Below are positions 1-11,639 of a DNA stretch of 64,000 nucleotides, in pieces; position 1 is the stretch's first letter; every line of letters begins with the position of its first letter. Below the pieces are notes generated by a model, which was given only the letters and a program-made list of their open reading frames with translations, did not search any database and was not told the DNA's origin. The translations under genes and the position numbers were made by a program. Source of the stretch: Ampelomyces quisqualis (taxonomy: Eukaryota > Ascomycota > Dothideomycetes > Pleosporales > Phaeosphaeriaceae); NCBI GenBank assembly GCA_018398575.1, contig JAGTXZ010000009.1, forward strand, positions 1,302,001 through 1,366,000, given 5' to 3'.

Positions 1-393
1 ATTTAATACAATTAAGGAATTCCTCTATTATGTTAAAACTTAATAGTTCTAGATTAAAAAACTCCTTTAAAAGGAGAAATTTAGCTAAAAAGCCTTGTAG
101 ACTATACAAATTGTATAGAGTTTTCTACATTTCGCGAGTAGTAGAACAGCCTTTAATTTGAGTTAAAGAGCTATTATCTACTAACAAAATAATAGTGCTT
201 TTAGCTTTTAATTCAGCTTAAGCATCTATTATAATTAGCTTATTGTTGTTGTGGCTAATAGCCTTAAAATAGTTATCTTAAGTTAAAACTGCTAAGATTT
301 TAAGACTCTAAGTCTTGTAGTTTAATTAGCTAGAAAGCTTCTTAATTTAAAACTTGTATCTAGACATTTTGTTAATTTAGTTGATTTAATTAA
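1..393. other. AT-rich DNA, no gene seen
   Basis: This stretch is strongly TA-rich and has stops in every frame. I see no domain, repeat partner or RNA structure in it. It looks like RIP-mutated repeat DNA of unknown origin. Confidence 0.5.
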
Positions 394-435
394 TTTGTTG
401 TTTTGTTTTGTTTTTTTTTGTTTTGTTTTAATTTG

Positions 436-466
<31 letters not shown>

Positions 467-544
467 TGTTTTGTTTTGTTTGTTTTGTTTGTTTTGTTTT
501 GTTTTGTTTGTTTTGTTTTTGTTTTGTTTTGTTTTGTTTTGTTT
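394..544. repeat. TTTTG microsatellite
   Basis: About 150 bases are built almost entirely of TTTTG units with some slippage (TTTG, longer T runs). The Phe/Cys/Val/Leu-rich frame that can be read through it is an artefact of the repeat. The tract keeps many TpG steps although the DNA around it has lost most of them, so it may have expanded after the mutation process acted. A short TTAATTAAAT-type stretch follows to about 605. Confidence 0.9.
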
Positions 545-635
545 AGATTTAGATTAATTAAGTATCAAAAAGAAGATTAATTAAATTAATTAAATTGATT
601 AGATTAATTTAAGTTAGAGCACTAGGCTCATAACC

Positions 636-1413
636 TGTTAAAAATGATAGGTAATAGTAGAAATAGTGTAAATTGTTATTTATTTAGTGCTAACAGAACT
701 CCTTAATATATACTCTAAGCATTAGATCTAGATTACTAATTCTAGACTCCTTTGCAATTCTAGCTACTTGTTATCTAGTTTCTGATTTCTAGAAACTAGC
801 TATCTAGTTTCTGGGAACTAGTATTCCAGTTTTGGCTTCTAGCTATCTAGTTTTAAGAGTCTAGCTTCTGGTTTTACTAGTAACTTGTAACTGATATCTA
901 GTTTTACTAGTTTTATTAGATAGTTACTAGGTTTTAGACCCTAGCGTTAAGTTTCAGCTAGTTTCAGATAGTTTCAGATTGGTTTTGCCTGTACCGCCCA
1001 ATTGAGAGCTACATAATTTTAGTCCTCTTATAAGTAATTTATATCTTAGCTGTTACTAGGCCTATTTAGGACGTTAGGATCAGAATCAAGAGCCTTTAAC
1101 ATCTATTTTTAGAAATAACTAAGCAGGCTAGTCTAGCGTCTATATTAATTACGTAATTTTAAGAATAAGCTAATATTTTGTAAGCTTTTCTTAAAAATTA
1201 TATGTTTAGTTTATTTATAATTGCTAGATTAGTGCTAGCGTATATATAGTTCTATTTATAGACTTATATAAAATTTGTTTATAGTTTTATATCATATTGT
1301 TATGCTTTATTGCAACTAGTAAAGTTACTAGAAATAATTTCTTATTTTGTTAAGTTTGAACATAACGTTAACTTTACTTATTCTGTAAAAATATAAGATT
1401 ACTTAATTTTAAC
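636..1413 (+). repeat. Left arm of inverted repeat
   Basis: This arm pairs with 1635-2412. It begins TGTTAAAAATGATAGG and ends TAATTTTAAC. It contains a run rich in CTAG-type words (about 720-960) and a slightly GC-richer patch near 985-1005. Confidence 0.9.
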
Positions 1414-1634
1414 AGATATAACTAGAGGCATGTCTTTATAACTAGAATATACTAGGTCTACGCTAGCGTAGCACTATTAAGACACTAGAGTAGCTATACA
1501 GGTTTTACGTATATAGTAGCTAGAGTAGTGTTATAGTAGTATAGGCGTATTACTATATAGCTAACAGCTTTACGCTATAGCATTCTTACAACTTCTAAAA
1601 ATTAGCTGTTAAGGTAGTTTAAGAGGCTACTAAT
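1414..1634 (-). repeat. Spacer with Gypsy-2 LTR fragment
   Basis: About 1419-1595 matches the inner two-thirds of the Gypsy-2 LTR as it appears in minus orientation at 26615-26787 and 62190-62370. Shared blocks include TCTACGCTAGCGTAG and the GGCGTATTACT region. The LTR end beginning TATAAGAGG is missing, so this is a partial LTR trapped between the arms. Confidence 0.75.
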
Positions 1635-2412
1635 GTTAAAATTAAGTAATCTTATATTTTTACAGAATAAGTAAAGTTAACGTTATGTTCAAACTTAACA
1701 AAATAAGAAATTATTTCTAGTAACTTTACTAGTTGCAATAAAGCATAACAATATAATATAAAACTATAAACAAAGTTTATATAAGTCTATAAATAGAACT
1801 ATATATACGCTAGCACTAATCTAGCAATTATAAATAAACTAAACATATAATTTTTAAGAAAAGCTTACAAAATATTAGCTTATTCTTAAAATTACGTAAT
1901 TAATATAGACGCTAGACTAGCCTGCTTAGTTATTTCTAAAAATAGATGTTAAAGGCTCTTGATTCTGATCCTAACGTCCTAAATAGGCCTAGTAACAGCT
2001 AAGATATAAATTACTTATAAGAGGACTAAAATTATGTAGCTCTCAATTGGGCGGTACAGGCAAAACCAATCTGAAACTATCTGAAACTAGCTGAAACTTA
2101 ACGCTAGGGTCTAAAACCTAGTAACTATCTAATAAAACTAGTAAAACTAGATATTAGTTACAAGTTACTAGTAAAACCAGAAGCTAGACTCTTAAAACTA
2201 GATAGCTAGAAGCCGAAACTGGAATACTAGTTCCCAGAAACTAGATAGCTAGTTTCCAGAAATTAGAAACTAGATAACAAGTAGCCAGAATTGCAAAGGA
2301 GTCTAGAATTAGTAATCTAGATCTAATGCTTAGAGTATATATTGAGGAGTTCTGTTAGCACTAAATAAATAACAATTTACACTATTTCTACTATTACCTA
2401 TTATTTTTAACA
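1635..2412 (-). repeat. Right arm of inverted repeat
   Basis: Reverse complement of 636-1413 over the full 778 bp without indels. It ends TTTTTAACA. Confidence 0.9.
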
Positions 2413-3424
2413 ACTAAGGCCTATATAGATAGTTTTTTTAAGAGTTTATTCTCTTTATTTTTTTTTAAAAAAATTCTAACTAAATATAGATATAAACATA
2501 AATACAATCTATGTAAAAAGAATTACTATATAGATAAAGAATATTAGACTTATACCAAAGTACTATTAGAAGTTTAGCTCTTATAATATAATTATATAGT
2601 AGATCTAGAATTCTTTACTTTTATATATATTGGAAATAAAGATCTAATTTCTTCTTCTATATAATAAAAATCTGTAATAACTATGTTATTTTTAATATCT
2701 CTAGTATAGTTTTACTTCTATAGAATTTTATAAACATTTTGAAACCTAATTTTCTAGAATTAATTAATATATACTTTAAATTTTATTTTATTACGTAAAA
2801 CTTATATAACCTAACTCTAACGTATAATTAATTACTTCTAATCTTACTTCTACCTACTTTTAGTACAAATTATATAGATAGAGGTTAGGTTAGGTATAGA
2901 GTCTTATATAAAGGTACTCTACTCTAACTTAACTTCTACCTATTTACTACTATACTATTACTACTACTAACTACCTACCTAAAGTTCTTAAGAGCTTTCT
3001 TTAGAGGTACTTAGAATAATAGTAGGTATTAACTTTTACCTTTAATAAGGTAAGTAGCTTCTTAAAAGTTCTTAAGTGCTCTATTAAAGATTACTTAGGC
3101 TATTAATCGTAGAAACAGGCTTATAGTAGCTATAAGGCTAATAATCTAATTAAGGTAAATTAAAGTACTATAATCTAGTTTAAAATAGGTAGTTTTTTCT
3201 ACTAAATCAAACTATTCTAAGTATAGCTATTGTATTACTTTTCTTACTTTAAACCTATCTCTTATAATAATATTATTATTCTAATCCTTTAATATATTCT
3301 ACTCTATATACTTCTTGTTATAGTATTTATATATATTAAAGCTATAGTTCTTAAACTTAGTATAAAATAAGTAAAGGTTATCTATTATATTAGCTCTATA
3401 TATAAGATAATTGTACTATAAGTA
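2413..3424. other. About 1 kb without recognisable content
   Basis: TA-rich DNA with stops in all frames. Pyrimidine-rich stretches with CTACCTACTTTT-like words occur at about 2840-3000. I found no match to the Gypsy-1, Gypsy-2 or MITE sequences elsewhere in the window. Confidence 0.4.
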
Positions 3425-4268
3425 CATTAGAAAAATATAACGTTAGTAACATCCGCAACATTAGTAACACTTTTAGAACAGTTAACTAGATAGTTCTTAA
3501 CTATACTTAACTGTCTCTAGAGTCTTCTATTTGTTCTAGCTGCCTAATTAGACTAAAACGCTTAAATTAATCTGCCTAATCTACTAGACTTACCTGCTCT
3601 ACTCGCGCTATTACGTTATTATCTTAAAAACCAAAAATATTAAGCTTAATTTTCTCTTTAAAACGCACTTTTTAGATTTCTTATAGCTGCTCTTGTTGTT
3701 AAGATGCAAGGCAGTAAAGTTTATAGATTTTAATATTCTTTACTAAGGCTTATTTTTGCTAAAGCTCTAGCACTTTAACTAGATGATATATTATATTTTT
3801 TATTAAAGAAATAGTAACTAAATTGCAAATTTTACTCTAGAACAATTTTATTATTATATTGTATATGTAGGCGCGTAGATCTATTATCTTAAACGTACTT
3901 TTAATATTTTTTAAAAAAGTTTATAACTTTAACGCGATATATCTTAATAACTAGACTAGCTATTAAAATTCTAAATAGTGCATTTTAAAGAGGAGATTCT
4001 GCTCTATATTTTAAGTTTTTAAAACAATTACGTAATCTAAAATATACAGTAATACAGTTACATAAGTAAAATTAGTAATATTAGCAACACTAGCAATATA
4101 GGCAATATAAGCAATATAGCTAACTTGCTGTTAGGTTACTGTTAGGTTGCTAGTAACTAGAAGTAAGTAGAGTAACTTTAGCAAATTGTCTAGTAAACAG
4201 TATTACTATTAGGCTGCTGTAAGTTACAGCAATTAGGCTAATTAGATTAATTTTAAATTTTTCTAATA
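3425..4268 (+). mobile_element. MITE-like element, copy 1
   Basis: This non-autonomous element of about 844 bp has ends ATTAGAAAAAT and ATTTTTCTAA, degenerate forms of the TGTTAGGAAAA terminus of the large DNA element. Its left end carries the AACGTTAGTAACATC motif. Its last 190 bp or so match the right end of the large element, including 9-bp subterminal repeats at about 4073-4135. It codes for nothing recognisable. A second copy lies at 4825-5674 and a partial one at 22942-23297. The bases next to it do not form a clean duplication. Confidence 0.8.
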
Positions 4269-4336
4269 TTATTATACTTAAGAATACTTAGGTATATTTA
4301 TTGTAATATTACTGCTTATTATAAAGGTGTTTAAAG
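4269..4336 (-). mobile_element. Gypsy-1 leader fragment (copy 1a)
   Basis: Reverse complement of the bases just inside the 5' LTR of the complete Gypsy-1 copy (about 10201-10270). It adjoins the minus-strand LTR at 4337 and is cut on the left by MITE copy 1. Confidence 0.75.
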
Positions 4337-4795
4337 TGTTAAGACTATTAGTCTAGTAGTAAATAATAAGAATACTAGTGTAGACTAAAGGTATAGCTAA
4401 GGTTAGTTTTTGCAGATAGGTATAAAGTTGCTTTAGATACAAAGAGTATTATTACTAAGATAGTAAAGGCTAGAGCTTTTTAAAAAGAGTAATAATAGTA
4501 AAATAGCTAGTTACTAACTAGAGCGTTTATAATATAAGTTAAATATAATAAGCTATAGAAGCTTATTATCTAAGTCTATATACTTAGTCTTTCTTATAGT
4601 TCTTATTATTCTTAATTATTATTATAGATTCTTATAGTTTCTGATTATAAGAAATAGTAAGACTAAATAAGACTAATAAGAAGGTTACGTAACATACTTA
4701 GCGTGCTATGTTCCTGCACTAGTTTTAAGTCTTACAATCTGTTTTCTTATTTATTTATAATATCTTATGTTTTCTGTTAGAAGTTTATAATAGTA
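4337..4795 (-). repeat. Gypsy-1 LTR, minus orientation (copy 1a)
   Basis: About 459 bp, reverse complement of the LTR at 9743-10200. It starts TGTTAAGACTATTAG and ends near TTATAATAGTA, where TAACA would be expected. Gypsy-1 reverse-transcriptase sequence in plus orientation follows directly. Copy 1a therefore appears to have inserted into plus-strand copy 1b. Confidence 0.85.
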
Positions 4796-7700
4796 GTAGA
4801 CTCTAATAAATATAAATAGCACTATATTACGAAAATTTAACGTTATTAGAGTTAGTAACATCTGCAACACTATTAGAATAGTTAACTAGATAGTTCTTAA
4901 CTATACTTAACTGTTCCTAAAGTCTTCTATTTGTTCTAGCTACTTATTTAGCCTAAAACGCTTAAACTGCTCTACCTACTCTACTTCTCCTACCTGCTCT
5001 ACCTGCGCTATTACGTTATTATCCTAAAACGCTAAAATATAAAGCTTAATTTTCTCTTTAAAACGCACTTTTTAGATTTCTTATAGCTGCCCTTGTTGTT
5101 AAGATACAAGGCAGTAAAGTTTATAGATTTTAATATTCTTTACTAAGGCTTATTTTTGCTAAAGCTCTAGCACTTTAATTAGATAATATATTATATTTTT
5201 TTTAAAATAGTAACTAAACAGCTAATTTTACTTTAGAACATTTTTATTACTTAGTATTATATAGCAGGCGCCTAGATCTAGTGCATTAAACATACTTAAA
5301 GTTTTTTTTTAAAAAAAAATTAAATATTATAACTTTAAGGCGCTATATCTCAATACCTAGAGCAGCTAGAAAAATTCTAAATAGTGCATTTTAGAGAGGG
5401 AATTCTGCTCTATATTTTGTATTTTTAGGTTACTTACGTATTATAAGAATATAGCAATACAGTTACGTAAGTAAAATTAGTAATATTAGTAACACTAGCA
5501 ACTCTATTAGATCTAGCAACTCTATTAGGTTGCTGTTAGGTTACTATTAGAGTGCTAGCAACTAGAAGTAAGTAAGACAACTTTAGTAAATTGTTTAGTA
5601 GTTAGTATTGCTATTAGGCTGCTGCGGGTTGCAGCAATTAAGCTAATTAGATTAATTTTAAATTTTTCTAAAGTTAGAAGAAGTAGAATTTCTAGAATGT
5701 ATAATTAGAAAGAATAGAGTACAGATAAGTAAGAACAAGATTAAAGTTGTTAGAGATTAGCTAACAGTTACTATAGTAAAAGATATCTAATTCTTTTTAG
5801 GCTTTGTTAACTTTAATTAATAGTTTATCTAGAACTTCTTACTAATTACTACTTTACTTACTAAACTTACTTAAAAAGAAATACCTTAAAAATAAATAAA
5901 AGAATAAAGTTAGGCGTTTAACACGCTTAAAGACACTTATATAGTACTACTTATCTTTATTATATTTTAAAGTAGAAAGCTGCTTAGGTTTAAAACTAAT
6001 ACATTAGACTTAGCAATTAGAATATATATAAAACAAGAATAAGATAAAAAATAGTACCTAATAGTCTACTACTTATAAAAGTTTACACTACTAGAAGAAA
6101 ACTGTAACATATATAATAAAGAACTGCTTGCAATTATAGTAGTACTTAAACATTAGAGTATCTACGCAAAAAGCTACTTAGATCTTATAATATACTTAGA
6201 CTATAAAAACCTAACAATCTTTACTACTGCTAAAGTACTTAATTAGAGATAAGTATAATAGTTAGAGATATTAGAATAGTATAAGTTTAAAATTGTCTAT
6301 ATACCTAAAAAGAATAATAGTAAAGTAGTTACTTTTAGCTAAAGATTAGATATTGCTAGAACTAAAACTATTAACAGCTTAAGTATCCTTAAAAAACAAA
6401 ACAATAGATCTTTTAGACTAGTAGAGTATATTAACAATCTAATAATAAAAATTAGAATTAATATCTTAGAAGAACTACAGGAATTAATTATACAATAATA
6501 CTATAATAATATAGTATATAGCTATCCTAGAGTAAGCTAAACTATAGAACTAATTTAACAGAATTACTAGTTTAAGAATATAAAAAATAAAGTAAACGCT
6601 TATATTAAGAAATATATAGACTGTTAACGTAACAAATATAGTATATACGCACCTTACAGAGAAATATAGCTAAAAGAGCTTTTAACTAAGCCTTAGACTA
6701 ACATATTAATAGACTTAATAACAGAACTACTACTATTAAAAGACTCTACTATAAGATTAACCTATAACGCTATTATAGTTATAGTAGATTGCTTTACTAA
6801 ATACGCTTTAATGCTACTCTTTTAACAAGACTACACAGCTATTTAGCTACTACACGTGCTTAAGAATAGACTTATTAGATACTATAGTATACTAAAATTA
6901 ATTATTAGCAATTAAGACAAACTCTTTACGTTAAATTATTAGACTACTTTAATAGTAGAAATTAGGACACAACAAAAGCTATTAATAGCTTATTTTCTCT
7001 AAATAAATAGCTAAATAGAAAGAATAAATAGAACTATAAAGACGTATCTTAAGATATATAGTAACCTATAACAGACAAATTAGGTTTTGCTACTAATAAT
7101 ACTATAGTTAGCTTATAATAACAAATTATCTAAAGCTGTAGAAAAAACGCTATACTTTGCAAACTATAAACAACATCTAAATCTCTTTACAAGAATACTA
7201 CTTAGCCTAGAAGCTAAAGCTGCTATACAGATAGTAGAAGAAATAAAGAAAACTTATACTAAAATAGAAGAATAAATACAATACGCTTAGACACAAAGTA
7301 TCTTATATATTAACAGAAGAAAAAAACAGTACTTTAGCTAAAAGAGAAGGATAAGGTATATCTTTACACTAAGAATCTACGTATAAAACAACTAAGCAAA
7401 GGACTTAACTTTGTTAAAGTTAGACTATTTTTAATTTTAAAAAGAAACAGACTAGTTATGTATATACTTAAGCTTCTACTAGATATAAAGAACTACTCTA
7501 GATTCTACGTAAGCCTACTAGAACTAGCTAACCTAGAAATACTATTATAGTAGAACTTTTACTATAAGCTTAAGGAAGAAAACAAATTTAAGGTTAAAAA
7601 GATTATTAAACATTATAGTAACAAGCGCAACTAAAAATACCTAGTTAAGTAGTTAGAATATAAGAAATCTAAGAATACGTAAGAACTAGAAGAAAACCTT

Positions 7701-8405
7701 GCTAACTGTAAGCAGATGTTGTAACAACACTACTAAAGACTATAATAACACTATATTAGTTAATACAGATAGGGACACACCTTATAAACTACTATAACCT
7801 CCTTATCTAATATTGCAGGTAGCCTTAGCACTAGAAGATTCTGCAATTAGCTTAAATAAGGCACTCTAGTCTATAGTATACGCTATTATTAGCGCCTCTA
7901 GATTTATTGTAGCTAACTTCTAGTTTAACTAATTTAACTCTTCTAAGAACTTAATATTTTGTATATCTAATAAACTTTTGTTAAATAAGTTCTATTCTTT
8001 TTACTTTAAAAATTTATACTACTTACAAAGCTGCTTAGACTTTGCACATATAACTTTTATCTAGAGCTAAGCTACCTTAGCCTCTACTTTATCCTTTTCT
8101 ATTACAGCCTTAGTCTTAACTAACTATAACTCTACCTTTAAGATTTCTATCTTAATCTTTAAAAAATCTAGAGCAGAAACGTCTACTAGAATATAGACTT
8201 TTATACCTACTAATTTACAGTTACTATACTAGGTACTTAGAGAAAATAGCTTGCAACCTAAGTTTTTCTTTATATAATATAAATAAGAAACTATTACAAA
8301 AGAACTCTTGTAGTTTATTTTAGTACCTTATTTGTTTTAGTAGTGCGTACTACAAGAGGTTATTAGAAACTTATATAGATATAAGTGTATAGAAGAAGAG
8401 AATAG
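4796..8405 (+). pseudogene. Gypsy-1b pol: RT end, RNase H, integrase, chromodomain
   Basis: Relic of the 3' two-thirds of a Ty3/Gypsy polyprotein. The frame starts inside reverse transcriptase at 4796-4824, is interrupted by MITE copy 2 (4825-5674), and resumes with the RT/RNase H connection (VEFLE-like, then FFLGFVNF). RNase H follows to about 6300. The integrase core is at about 6700-7100, with a VDCFTKYA motif near 6786 and a region around the ERINRTIK motif near 7020. A chromodomain-like segment (YLVKQLEY) lies at about 7570-7740. Stops are nearly all TAG or TAA where Gln or Trp is expected. The element is recognised with good confidence; it cannot be functional. A 3' LTR follows at 8406. 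Confidence 0.85.
4825..5674 (+). mobile_element. MITE-like element, copy 2
   Basis: About 850 bp and closely similar to copy 1 over its whole length. The left end is TATTACGAAAATTTAACG and the right end is AATTTTTCTAA. It sits in the reverse-transcriptase region of Gypsy-1b. The flanks rejoin to match 12926-12965 of the complete copy, with TA on both sides as the likely 2-bp target duplication. Subterminal 9-bp repeats lie at about 5470-5540. Confidence 0.85.
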
Positions 8406-8875
8406 TGTTATAATCTTACACGTTCGATAGAAAGTAGTACCTTAAGTACCTATCTCTTAATTACAACAGAAATTAAGTAAGTTCTAGACTTAGGTGTGTA
8501 GGGTTGCTAAGGCACTAACCTATTACGTAACAAGTTACAAGTCTTACAGTTTTAGAAAGCTTATAAAGTCTTATAAAGAAAATCTATAAGACTGTATAAG
8601 ATACTATAAGATAATAAGACAGGTATAAGTATATAGACTTAGATAATAAGCTTCTATAGCTTATTATAGTTAACTTATATTACAGACGCTTTAGTTAGTA
8701 ACTAGCTATTTAACTATTATTACTCTTTTTAAAAAGCTCTAGCCTTTACTATCTTAGTAACAATACTCTTTGTATCTAAAGCAACTCTATACCTATCTGC
8801 GAAAACTAACCTTAGCTGTACCTCTAGTCTATACTAGCATTCTTATTATTTGCTACTAGACTAACAGTCTTTATA
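8406..8875 (+). repeat. 3' LTR of Gypsy-1b
   Basis: About 470 bp, similar to the LTRs at 9743-10200 and 15375-15829. It starts TGTTATAATC and ends CAGTCTTTATA. Gypsy-1 internal sequence in the opposite orientation follows from GTTCCTTAGATATTAAG, so copy 1b probably inserted into minus-strand copy 1c. GTTCC would be the target bases. Confidence 0.8.
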
Positions 8876-9742
8876 GTTCCTTAGATATTAAGTTTTGTAG
8901 TAGTCTTATATCTAATAAGTAACTTATTAGGTATTTACATTCTATTTGCAATATAAAGTTTATATAATTATTGTTTCTAGTAGAGTTAGAGCCTAGCTCT
9001 TAATAAGGTATTACCTAAAATGTAGTTTACTTATAATCTTAAATCTAAAAGTACCTTTATTCTTTTTCTATTAACTCTTACTATAAGTTTAATAAGCTTA
9101 GCTAAGTTAATTGCGTTGCAGCTCTAAGTGTTATTTTAAAGTCTAGTGTTAACTCTAAAAAAGACTTATTCTTTTTATATCTATTAGCTTCTTTATTATT
9201 ATAGTACTTTTTATATTTTAGTTATAGGCAGAACTACTATATATAGTTTATGCAGCTACTATTAACAAGTATTCTATTAGATGTACTTTCTTCCTCTAAT
9301 ACGTTAGAAAAACTTTCTATATTTTATTTATTCTATAGGTAATTTACGCAGGTATTCTTAGAGTAATTACACTATTAGTACTTATAAGGCTTCTTTTACT
9401 AAAGAAAGTATTAGTTAACTTTACTACTATAATATATTAAGTAGTAGTTGTTATTGCATACTATCTATATTAGAAGTCTGTGTTTTAGATTATAAGGATC
9501 CTGTAGGTATTTATCTATAAGCAGGATTTAATGCAATTTGTTTGCCTTTCTATTCTAGTACTTTATAAGTATAAAGTTTAGTACTAATACTTACTTATTA
9601 TTAGTATAGTATATCTACTTTGTATGTAAGTTACAGCACGTCTTATATTAGCTATTTACATCTACCTCTTAATATAGTTCTCTAACTATTATATTCTAGC
9701 GTACTAGTTTAGGGCTAGCTAGTAGTAAATGTATGTCTAGCT
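8876..9742 (-). pseudogene. Gypsy-1c gag/protease fragment
   Basis: Reverse complement of about 12000 down to 11150 of the complete copy, covering the end of gag, the protease region and the approach to RT. Similarity weakens left of the junction with the 5' LTR at 9743 (about 9670-9742). No frame is open. Confidence 0.75.
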
Positions 9743-10200
9743 TGTTATTATAAACTTCTAACAGAAAACACAAAACGTTATAAATAAATAAGAGAATAGG
9801 TTGCAAGACTTAGACCTAGTGCAGGGACATAGCACGCTAAGTATATTACGTAACCTTCTTATTAGTTTTATTTAGTCTTACTGTTTCTTGCAATAAGAAA
9901 CTATAAGAACCTATAATAATAATTAAGAATAATAAAAACTATAAGAAAGACTAAGTATATAGAAACTATAATAGACTCTTATAGATTATTATGTTTAACT
10001 TATATTACAAACGCTTAAGTTAGTAACTAGCTATTTAACTATTGTTACTCTTTTTAGAAAGCTCTAGCCTTTACTGTCTTAGTAATAATACCTTTTGTAT
10101 CTAAAGTAACTCTGTACCTATCTACAAAAACTAACTTTAGCTATACCTCTAGTCTATACTAGTATTCTTATTGTTTACTACTAGACTAATAGTCTTAACA
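9743..10200 (+). repeat. 5' LTR of Gypsy-1d
   Basis: 458 bp, TGTTATTATAAAC to AGTCTTAACA. It aligns along its length with 15375-15829. Most differences are C/T or G/A transitions. Confidence 0.9.
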
Positions 10201-10299
10201 CTTTAAACACTCTTATAATAAGTAGTAATATTACAATAGATATACCTAAGCATTCTAAAGTAGAATAACTTAGACTTAAGGTTAATAAACCTAATCTCT

Positions 10300-11250
10300 A
10301 CTATAGAGACTATAATAAACTTAAGACCTAGATCTTTTAATTTAATAAGCACTTTTATATAGAAGGAGATAAGGTTAAGTATAATAACAAAGTTATCTTT
10401 GCTATAACCTATATAAAAGGCAATACTAAGAAATAAGTACTTTTAATTATCTAGAAGTATATAGATAATAATATTACAGACGCAGATAATACTAACTTTA
10501 TAGAAGACTAGCAAACGTTTAAAATACGCTTAAAACAGATCTTTTTACCTCTTAAAGAATCTATAATTGCAGGACAAAATATCTAAAGTCTAAAATAAAC
10601 CTAATTAGCTACTAACTATACTAATGTTTTTAAGTAATACGCTAAACAAATCTAGTAAAATAATACTACTCTAATACGCATATATAAATAAGGCCTTAAA
10701 GCTACTATATAAGCTAAACTTATACGTAGCAGAATATATATTACTCTTTTTATAGAACTTTAGAATAAAGCTATTTGCTTAGATTATAAACTCTATAAAC
10801 TAGTACTTAAAGATAGGTTATACTTCTTACGTCTATTATAGAAATACAAAGGATTTTGCCTAAACAAAATATATTAGGAATAAATATAACTAAATAAAGA
10901 ATAATAGCGCTACTACTTAAGACATAGAGCTTATTAACTACACCTACTAGAAGTATACTTAAGGTATAGACCTAAAGCTATGCACTTAAACAACCTTAAT
11001 AAAAGCCTAGAACAGAAATGTTACTTAAAGAAATAACTATAAGAGAATAGACCTAATAAGAATAAGATTACTTATTATAACTATAACAAAGTTAGATACT
11101 ATACGCAAGACTATTACCTTAAGAACAAAGTTATACACTAGCTTAACGTGTTAACTAACGCTTAAGAGGTAGACGCAAATAGTCTATAAAGATATACTAT
11201 AACTTATACACAAAGTAGATATACTATGCTAATAATAAGTAAGTATTAGT
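10300..11250 (+). pseudogene. Gypsy-1d gag
   Basis: Nucleocapsid polyprotein relic. Its normal role would be to package element RNA in virus-like particles. A continuous frame with only TAG and TAA breaks runs from about 10310. The capsid-like part includes FNKHFYIEGDKVKY near 10340 and an FKIRLKQIFLPLKE segment near 10520. A degraded CCHC zinc knuckle lies at about 11076-11115; it reads YYNYNKVRYYTQDY, with Tyr where the Cys and His ligands are expected, as C-to-T change would give. Conserved spacing around NKV supports the call. The start codon cannot be fixed. Confidence 0.75.
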
Positions 11251-11639
11251 ACTAAACTCTATACCTATAGAGTACTAGAATAGGAAAGTAAACAAATTAT
11301 ATTAAATTCTACTTACAGATAGATACCTACAGGATCCTTATAATCTAAAATATAGACTTCTATTATAGATAGTATGTAATAGCAACTACTGCCTAATATA
11401 TTATAGTAGTAAAGTTAATTAATACTTTCCTTAGTAGAAGAAGCCTTATAAGTACTAATAGTACAATTACCTTAAGGATACCTACCTAAATTACCTATAT
11501 AATAAACAAAATATAGGAAGTTTTTCTTACGTATTAGAGAAAGAAAGTATATCTAATAGAATACTTGTTAATAGCAGCTGTATAAACTATATATAGTAGT
11601 TCTGCTTATAACTAGAATATAAGAAGCACTATAACAATA

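Larger units (their letters stand above)
636..2412. mobile_element. Fold-back element, 778-bp inverted arms
   Basis: Two 778-bp arms (636-1413 and 1635-2412) are reverse complements of each other with no length difference. The coordinates sum to 3048 at both the outer and the inner edges. The outer ends read TGTTA and TAACA. The arms differ by scattered transitions. No transposase frame is visible. The 221-bp centre contains an LTR fragment of Gypsy-2. I found no clear target duplication. It could be a fold-back transposon, or the result of an inverted duplication on either side of an LTR remnant. Confidence 0.85.

Noticed and set aside
395..580. 61-codon open frame rich in Phe, Cys, Val and Leu
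   Set aside because: It is a direct reading of the TTTTG microsatellite and not a gene.
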